From Epiperipatus broadwayi (taxonomy: Eukaryota > Onychophora > Udeonychophora > Euonychophora > Peripatidae), in contig JAQFVV010006341.1 in the NCBI GenBank assembly GCA_028023455.1, positions 1 to 64,000 of the forward strand: DNA of 64,000 bases, written 5' to 3'. The stretch's first letter is position 1. Each line of letters opens with the position of its first letter. This document shows positions 57,608-64,000 of the stretch, in pieces. A program made the translations under genes and the position numbers. The notes below the pieces were generated by a model. That model had not been told where the DNA came from and searched no databases. It worked only from the letters and a program-made list of their open reading frames with translations.

Positions 57608-60600
57608 TGTCAAAAGGTAGTGATAGAGTTATGCTAGTAAGGAATGTCCAAGGCATATATGAAAGAATTTAGGCTGAAGATAATGAGCAAACTAGAAGAA
57701 ATGGTAAAAAAAATGAAATAAAAAAATGTAGAAAATCAAGATCTCCGAAGAGAGGATATTAAAAAGAGTCACCATAAAGGAGAACAAAAGAGATAAACAG
57801 TATCACCCATGGCATAAAAAACACCAGCCATCATCATCATCAGGTGAGAGGGACTGGGGCCAATTTAAGGCCTGAAAGCAGAGAAATAAGAAGCCTGGCT
57901 GTGACTAAAAAGGTAGATAACTTAATTTGTGAGCGGGTGGGGAGACAATTCTCATTGAAGAAATGTCCCAAGATCTCAATACAACTGAACCATCTGAAAG
58001 TATGTGTGCTATTTGACTTGAGAGTCATATAGCAGTGATGTCAGAGACTATATATGAATGTATGGTTGACCCAGACCCCAATATTTGAACCGTAAAAAAT
58101 CAGTACAGATAACTAATGAATGGCAAAAATGTCATGTTAGGTACCAAGCAGGTCTGGGCACAGGTAAGAGTGGGAGAAAGATATATGCCTCCTGTACATG
58201 ACATAACATTAGGTTCCGATTTTATCCACAAGAAAGGATGCATAATGGATTACAAAAATTGTAAGATTACTTGCGAAGGGGAGGCAACTTTCTGGCCTCA
58301 AGAATTGTGACAGCCTGCTGAGCATGATGCTTGCATCACAATGCAGAGAGGCAGGAGATGACTGCTAATCTTAGATAATCTGCATGTAAAAATGGGAAAT
58401 AAAAGTCTTCAATGCTTTTTTTTACAGATACAGGTCTAATTTTTCCAACATACCAGGGATTATAAAAGGATATGAGCATACACATCAGTATAGAGAGGAT
58501 GTGGTAAAGCAGCTACTTCAAATGAAGGGAATTATATTTATGTTAGTCACCTTATTACAATCCTTTGGTGATTGTAGAAAAAGTTGGTTCCATCGGGTTT
58601 GGATAGACATTAGGCAATTGAACCCAATTACCTTGACAGCAAAATATTCCTCCACCCATTAATGATTTGATGAACCAATTTAAAGGGAAAACCATTTTTA
58701 TCACATTGGATTTATCTGCCAGTTATTGATAAATAAAATTTACATCTTGCCGACTGTCAATAACAAATAGAATTTCACACCAGTTTAATAGAATGCCTTT
58801 TGGGTTAAAAAATGGTGGAGCAGAGCTCTTGAAATGTTGGGACCAGGTATTATCACCAGATATTAAGAATTTAATCACCATGTATATGGATGGATGGCAG
58901 AACATCACCCTTTACAGGTATTTTTCCAAGAGTGTGAGAGTGAAGATAATTGAAATAACGTACAGAAAAGCCTATAGGTGCTGAAGAATGTGAGTTTCCT
59001 ATGTCACCTGGTAAGTAGCAAGAGTATTAAACCACACCCTGAGAAAATTTAAGCAATAAGATATTTTCCCACATCCTGCACAAAAAAAGAGGTTAGATCA
59101 TTTTTAGGTTTGTGTAATTTCTATTATAAATTCTCTAGAAATTGTGTGATGGACTTGGAGCCACTGTTACATTTATTGCAAAAGGATACATACTGGAAAT
59201 GGAAACCATAGCAGGATAAAGGATTTGAACTAATTAAGAAATAATTTCTACAGCAAGTGATGTTGGTGTACCTTGATTTTAAAAATACATTTATTGTACA
59301 AACAGACAGCAGTGGATATGGATTGGGAGCTACTTTATTACAAATTCAGGAGAATGGCAGTCTAGGAGTGATGTATGCATTAGCAGGCCATTGACAGGCC
59401 TGGAAATTAATTTCTCAGTCACTTGAGAAAGATGTACTGGCTGTGATGTGTGCATTCCAGAGGTTTTGGCAGTTCCTCCTAGGATCTGAGGTGATCACTG
59501 TTATGGACCACAAAAGCTTGGAGTGCGTCAACCACAGCTACTTAACCAATGGCTGATCTGTTAGAGTCTGTTCCTACAAGAGTTTAACTATACTATTGAA
59601 TATTATAAGGGATCAGAAATTGTACTGGCACAACATAAGTTGTAATCCAGATCCAGATATTTCAGGTCATCTACATATGAAGATGTGTACCTGTCTACCA
59701 TAGGGCTAGATATATACATACTTATCCGTGGAGAAAGATTTATGATATCTATTGGACAAACAGAAGCAAAATCCTGGATATCAAGAAATTATTGTGTACC
59801 TGGAGAGGAAGAAGCATAATGAAACAAGTAGTAAGAAAACCCAATTTAGAAATCTGAGAGGACAATATCAGTTGTGAAAGAAGTGCTATAATATCGAACT
59901 GATATAGATGGGAATAGTTGGAGAATCTGCAGAATTGGTTAGTTATGAATACCCACTGTCTATGTGGACATTATGGGGCAAATAAAATCAAACATCTCTT
60001 GAAAATCTGTTGTACTGACCAAGGATAAGGTCTAAGAAACTGTATTAAATGGGAGTGAGATTTGTCAAAGGATGAAATTCATAAACAAGTTTTATGAGGG
60101 ATCCTTAAACCCCATTATTCCTCAAACCCAACAAATTGTTATCCATCAACTTTTATGGACCTTTGCTTTCGAAGGATGAAGTACTTATAGTCATATACGA
60201 TGTGTTTATCAAATTTCTGGTAAAGTATCCCATATCCTAGGTCAATGCTCGGAATACTATAGAAGTGCTAGAGTCACAGCACTTTTCCACGGTAAGAAAA
60301 CCTGCCACTATTATGTCTGATCATGGTAATGGCTAGAGTGGTTGGAGAGAATAGGAATTGGCCATATCTTGGCATCAATATGTAACCATCAATCCAGCCT
60401 ATATGAATGGGTTATGATGGAACTACATCGATTATTTCGGATATATGTATCTTCTAACTGTAAAGGATGGGTAAAACAGCTTTATCAGGGCTTGGACTAT
60501 CAATGAGTCCACTGGATTTGCACCTATCAGATCGCATTTTGGTCATCCAGTACCGAGATTATATAAAACTAAAGTGCCTAGTATACCCAAGCACATCGAT

Positions 60601-60900
60601 AGTATAAAAGACCAATGGGAAGCCACATCCAAGTTAAACCAGTAAGCAGAACAAAGAAAACTTAGGGTCCGGCATCTCATAACTTCTAGAAAGAGATATG
60701 GATCTAAGTTACCCCTACTACTCAACCAGAGGAGCACATCTTTTAAAAGATTTCGACTTATACGATGGCTCTTATAAGACCATTACACAAAATAGTCCAA
60801 ATGCCTTCACAATATCAAATTGAAAGGTGAAAAGGGCATCTACAATGCCTGTTTGCTCAAACCATTTTTTAAAAAAGAGTAGCCAGCCTTTATATTCTTA
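57608..60900 (+). pseudogene. pol: Decayed Ty3/Gypsy gag-pol: protease, RT, RNase H, integrase
   Basis: A short gag remnant (from 57608) leads into pol; the capsid part seems deleted. Protease: LGSDFIHKKGCIMDY near 58210-58250. RT: HQFNRMPFGLKNGGAELL near 58780-58830, with YMDG where YxDD is expected (~58880), so the active site is lost. RNase H: FIVQTDSSGYGLGATLLQ near 59290-59345 and EKDVLAVMCAFQRFWQFLLG near 59425-59485, then MDHKSLE. Integrase: HCLCGHYGANKIKHLL near 59955-60000, then a core with IYDVFIKFLVKYP and TIMSDHGNG near 60310. Many stops and frameshifts interrupt it. The order is that of Ty3/Gypsy elements. Confidence 0.85.
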
Positions 60901-61069
60901 ATAAATTGCCCAAATAAATATATACTAATCGTTCCTGCTTATAAGTTAGTATATGATCCACAGGATATATTACATATAAAAGAGAAAGAAGGAAAATGTT
61001 CTCTCTATATATATTTTTTTTGTAATTAAGAATAAAATTGACTAAAATCACTGATTTTGATTCTTTCTA

Positions 61070-61082
61070 TTGGGGAAGGTAT
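61070..61082 (+). other. Polypurine tract of the Gypsy provirus
   Basis: TTGGGGAAGGTAT lies directly before TGTACCATTTT, the putative start of the 3' LTR. Confidence 0.5.
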
Positions 61083-61106
61083 TGTACCATTTTAAATACA
61101 ATGTAT
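61083..61106 (+). repeat. First bases of the provirus 3' LTR, interrupted by another LTR
   Basis: TGTACCATTTTAAATACAAT starts the LTR. It is cut by the family B LTR beginning at 61107, and the LTR resumes at ~63245. Confidence 0.55.
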
Positions 61107-63244
61107 TGTAACGGTATACGTGTATCGTTACATAATTTTAAAATTAAAATAAAGGGGAAAATAAATTTTAAATAAAATTGATTTATTAAAAACAAAAAAA
61201 ATTAAAGATTTATGTTTAACATATATATATCGCACAAATAGAAAACTTTTTTTTTTTTAAAAAAAAAAAAGTATTTAAAAGTAAGTTAATGTAAAAAAAA
61301 AAGATCTTAAGATAAAGATTAATATTTTTAGTTTAAAAGCAATGAAAAGAAAAATGTTAATTAGATTCAATTTTTTAAAAAAAAACATGTTTTAATCTTA
61401 AAATGGAAATAATTGTTTTATTAATTAAATGTAAAGCAAACTAGCTCTTGGAGCACTTAAATAATAAAGGTCAGATATGAGAATGAAATTAAAAATTTAC
61501 CAATGGAAGTACCAAGTGATGCACGGGCCAGAAAGAAAAACATCCGGACCTTAAGAACAAATGACGTCATGTTCGATGGATCCATAAAAATGCTGATAAG
61601 AGGCCGTAATACTATAAAAAGATAAATAAGAAGGTTGTTAGAATCTGACTTAATCTACATATGAATTGTAGCTGTATTGCAGACTCCACAATGTAGAAGT
61701 TTTGCAATAGATTTAATTTCCTGACATCCAGCTGAGGCCTCCAGATGACAGTTCCTGACCCAAGTATTGGCAAGTAGCAGCTTTGTTTCCAAGGAAGATG
61801 GACAATTGCAAAAGTGATCACTAAGGTGGACTTCTAAATCTGCCGGAATTCGGAAAGTATGAACTCTTTTGTTTATCTAATATAAACTTTAGATAAGCTT
61901 TCAATTATTAACCTAAAGTATAACTCTTATCTGACTTAAAGGAACTCTAAATCAATTATTAATATTTTTTTATGCATATGTTTGCTAATCATTTCCATTT
62001 TTTATTTATTTATTTTTGTATTTATTAACTTAATTATTAAAATGTATTAAATTTAAAGTTGGGTGTAGATGGCTGCATAGATTCTTTAATGTTTGTTAGT
62101 TATTTCTTAAGATTTTCATATATGCAAAATATATATGCCCATACGTGCACAGCCACTTGGTATATATTGGTAAATATGACACCTCATGCTGAGTGTCTCA
62201 ACGTATTTACCTGTATAGCTTACAATTTTATTGTTGTCAATGCAGCACCTTATGATGAATGTCAATGGGTTTACTTTTTTGTAAATTTTTCCTAAGCAAT
62301 TCAAATAATATTATATTTATAATCATTTATGTTAGCTGAAAGGGGTATGATTTCAGACTATTTGTTTCATAGTTGAGTTGATGCTGGTGGAGGAATATAT
62401 GGGTGTTTATATCAATTGTAATGTGAAGTGTGGTTAGCATATAGGGCATCATGCCTAAATGAATGCATGACCCAAAGGTGTAATCATTGCAATGGATGCA
62501 GGGTATTCCCTGCAACATTGATTTCTTTTAGCTCTATGGATAGGGACAATAAGTCGGCAATAGATCGCGCTACCTCCATACCTAACACTTCTTTTTAATA
62601 TTTTATATACATGATTCCTTCGCCAGACAGACGTACATCCCTGTACTGGATAAGGATCATGTCTTTTAAATAATATCAAGCTGCAGATGCACATTCCTGT
62701 CAGAGTGGTTTTATGCTAGTACCTTCATATTCATTGGTTGCATCTGTATATCAGGAAGCAAGCGTTAATTTGGCTGTGAACTTTTAGCCTGAGGTTTGAT
62801 GTTTTGAAAAGTTTTAATTGCGTAATCTATGTAGCTTATCTATACTCAACATTCTACAATAAAAATATTATATAAAATGTCCATCTGTGCAGATTTTCTA
62901 AGATAATTTAAATTTAAAATCAATAATAAAATCTAAATTCATTCCTCAAATTTAAATTTATATATGTGCATCAATAAATGTTTTTGTGTGATAATTACTG
63001 GCAGAGGCTTATTTTATTTTTTATTTTTATTTTTTTAAATATTAAAAATATATTTTAAGAATTTAGTTACATATTAAATCTCTGCGTCTCCTTGAGCTAG
63101 TGGCAAGGGCTAACTGTCAATAATAAAATAAAATTCGATCTTAGCAAGAAGTATCTGCCTACACTATAAATTTTCTAGGTTCGAATAGCCTAGTGGCGCC
63201 CTGTATGGAAGAGAGTGAAGTCTCCCATTTCGTTGACCGTTATA
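61107..63244 (+). repeat. Family B LTR inserted in the provirus LTR (solo)
   Basis: It starts TGTAACGGTA and ends CCGTTATA, homologous to the solo LTR 22080-24182 with considerable divergence. Flanks GTAT (61103-61106) and GTAG (63245-63248) could be the 4-bp target duplication with one change. A TGACGTCA element (61562) and TATAAAAAG (61613) mark a likely promoter. The ORFs inside are short and not conserved. Confidence 0.7.
61562..61621 (+). promoter_or_regulatory. Candidate LTR promoter with a perfect CRE-type site
   Basis: TGACGTCA (61562-61569) lies ~45 bases before TATAAAAAG. The same pair is partly kept in the other family B LTR at 22511 and 22543. Confidence 0.55.
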
Positions 63245-63246
63245 GT

Positions 63247-63705
63247 AGATTTATTATTTTGTACCGATTAATCATAAAATATACAAATATGTATGAAACC
63301 ATCTGGACTTATATTTAGAAAATGTATTTATTTAAGTTAAAATATACATTCAATCTAATTGTCTTTAATATAGAAAGATTGCGAATGTTTTTGCTCTAAT
63401 TAAAGATGTTGATCAAGTGTCTATATACAATATCATTATTTCAGAAGAATGTATATTCTAATCATATAGGAAGTGAAGGAATGTTATTGCAAACTAAAGT
63501 TGGAATGGAATAAACTTTGTAAATAGTTTTAAGAGAATTAGTAAAAAAATAAACAGGTATGAAAAATGAAATTCTTAGAAAAAGAATTAAAGTGGACTTG
63601 AACATGCACAGGAGCTAGTGAGAATGATATAAAAAGAGAAACCCAGGAAAACAGAGAGTTGTGATTATTATTATGACATTTATGGTTAATATCATTGAGT
63701 TGATA
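63247..63705 (+). repeat. Right copy of the ~440-bp direct repeat (3' LTR continuation)
   Basis: Aligns with 52769-53215, including the TATA-like box near 63630. It starts within a few bases of the end of the inserted family B LTR, as expected if that LTR landed close to the start of the provirus 3' LTR. Confidence 0.65.
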
Positions 63706-64000
63706 CTTTTCTGCCAACTCATATTCATATATATATACAACATGTACATTTTAATAAAATATATATATTACTTTATAATAATACTTATTTTTGTACAAAA
63801 AAAAATACTTATTTTAAAATGGAGTTTGTGAGAGTTTTGAGATAGATTAAATCAAGATAACAAAAAAGAAATAAGATCTTGCAAGTTTTTTTAAATAAAA
63901 GCTTGTTTTATTATTTTATTTTATTTGTTTCTAATTCTTAGGAATTGGAGGGGAAAGAAAGTATAAAATTTTTCTGCAATTAACTCTATTATTGAAATTT
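63706..64000. other. End of window, AT-rich, nothing assigned
   Basis: Could be the rest of the 3' LTR; no end is visible before the window stops. Confidence 0.4.

Overview
The window looks like AT-rich, intron- or intergenic-type DNA from an invertebrate animal. There is no bacterial-style gene packing. It holds no complete host gene that I can identify, and nearly everything recognisable is a transposable element or its relic. The element mix (Ty3/Gypsy LTR elements, an RTE-like LINE, Penelope-like elements with a GIY-YIG endonuclease and hammerhead ribozymes, tRNA-derived SINEs) fits an arthropod, other protostome or cnidarian. I cannot place the species from sequence alone.

Layout. 1-6946: an almost complete, young LTR retrotransposon with two ~1.8 kb LTRs and a gag-type ORF but no pol. 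7.0-12 kb: a decayed hammerhead motif, a small tandem duplication and two large foldback (hairpin) repeats. 12.1-16.6 kb: a cluster of one Penelope-type terminal-repeat family (family 1), with palindromes, hammerhead motifs and an orphan GIY-YIG endonuclease ORF at 14402-14898. 20.4-21.4 kb: more family 1 pieces and a tRNA-derived SINE with target-site duplication. 22080-24182: a solo LTR. 24-28.6 kb: AT-rich, no genes seen. 28.7-31 kb: two foldback elements, a family 3 ribozyme-like motif and a second SINE. 33.2-34.3 kb: a 1 kb element with terminal inverted repeats and internal tandem repeats, followed by a GC-richer LTR-like patch. 36-36.7 kb: family 1 again. 37.0-37.7 kb: a CpG-retaining patch with a short ORF carrying a transmembrane helix, the best host-exon candidate. 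42.4-43.3 kb: a ~0.9 kb palindrome with ribozyme-like motifs at its centre and tRNA-like arms. 44.1-45.1 kb: family 3 and family 1 again, including the best-preserved hammerhead (44940-44998). 45.5 kb: a third SINE. 47660-50245: an RTE-like LINE copy with an inverted 5' piece. 52.8-64 kb: a decayed Ty3/Gypsy provirus (primer site, protease, RT, RNase H, integrase, polypurine tract) whose 3' LTR is interrupted by a second LTR of the family that gives the solo LTR at 22 kb.

The recurring theme is self-cleaving RNA. At least two hammerhead architectures, probably more, recur in the window. Each has a CUGAUGA-type box, a short stem II, GAAA, a very short stem III and, in family 1, a two-part stem I. 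Several lie in the middle of long palindromes made of two head-to-head terminal repeats. Hammerheads in Penelope-like elements are established knowledge. The palindromic arrangement, the tRNA-like arms of family 3, the natural mutant series, the gag-only LTR element and the nested LTR structure are the observations most worth following. All calls are by eye; no searches or folding were run.
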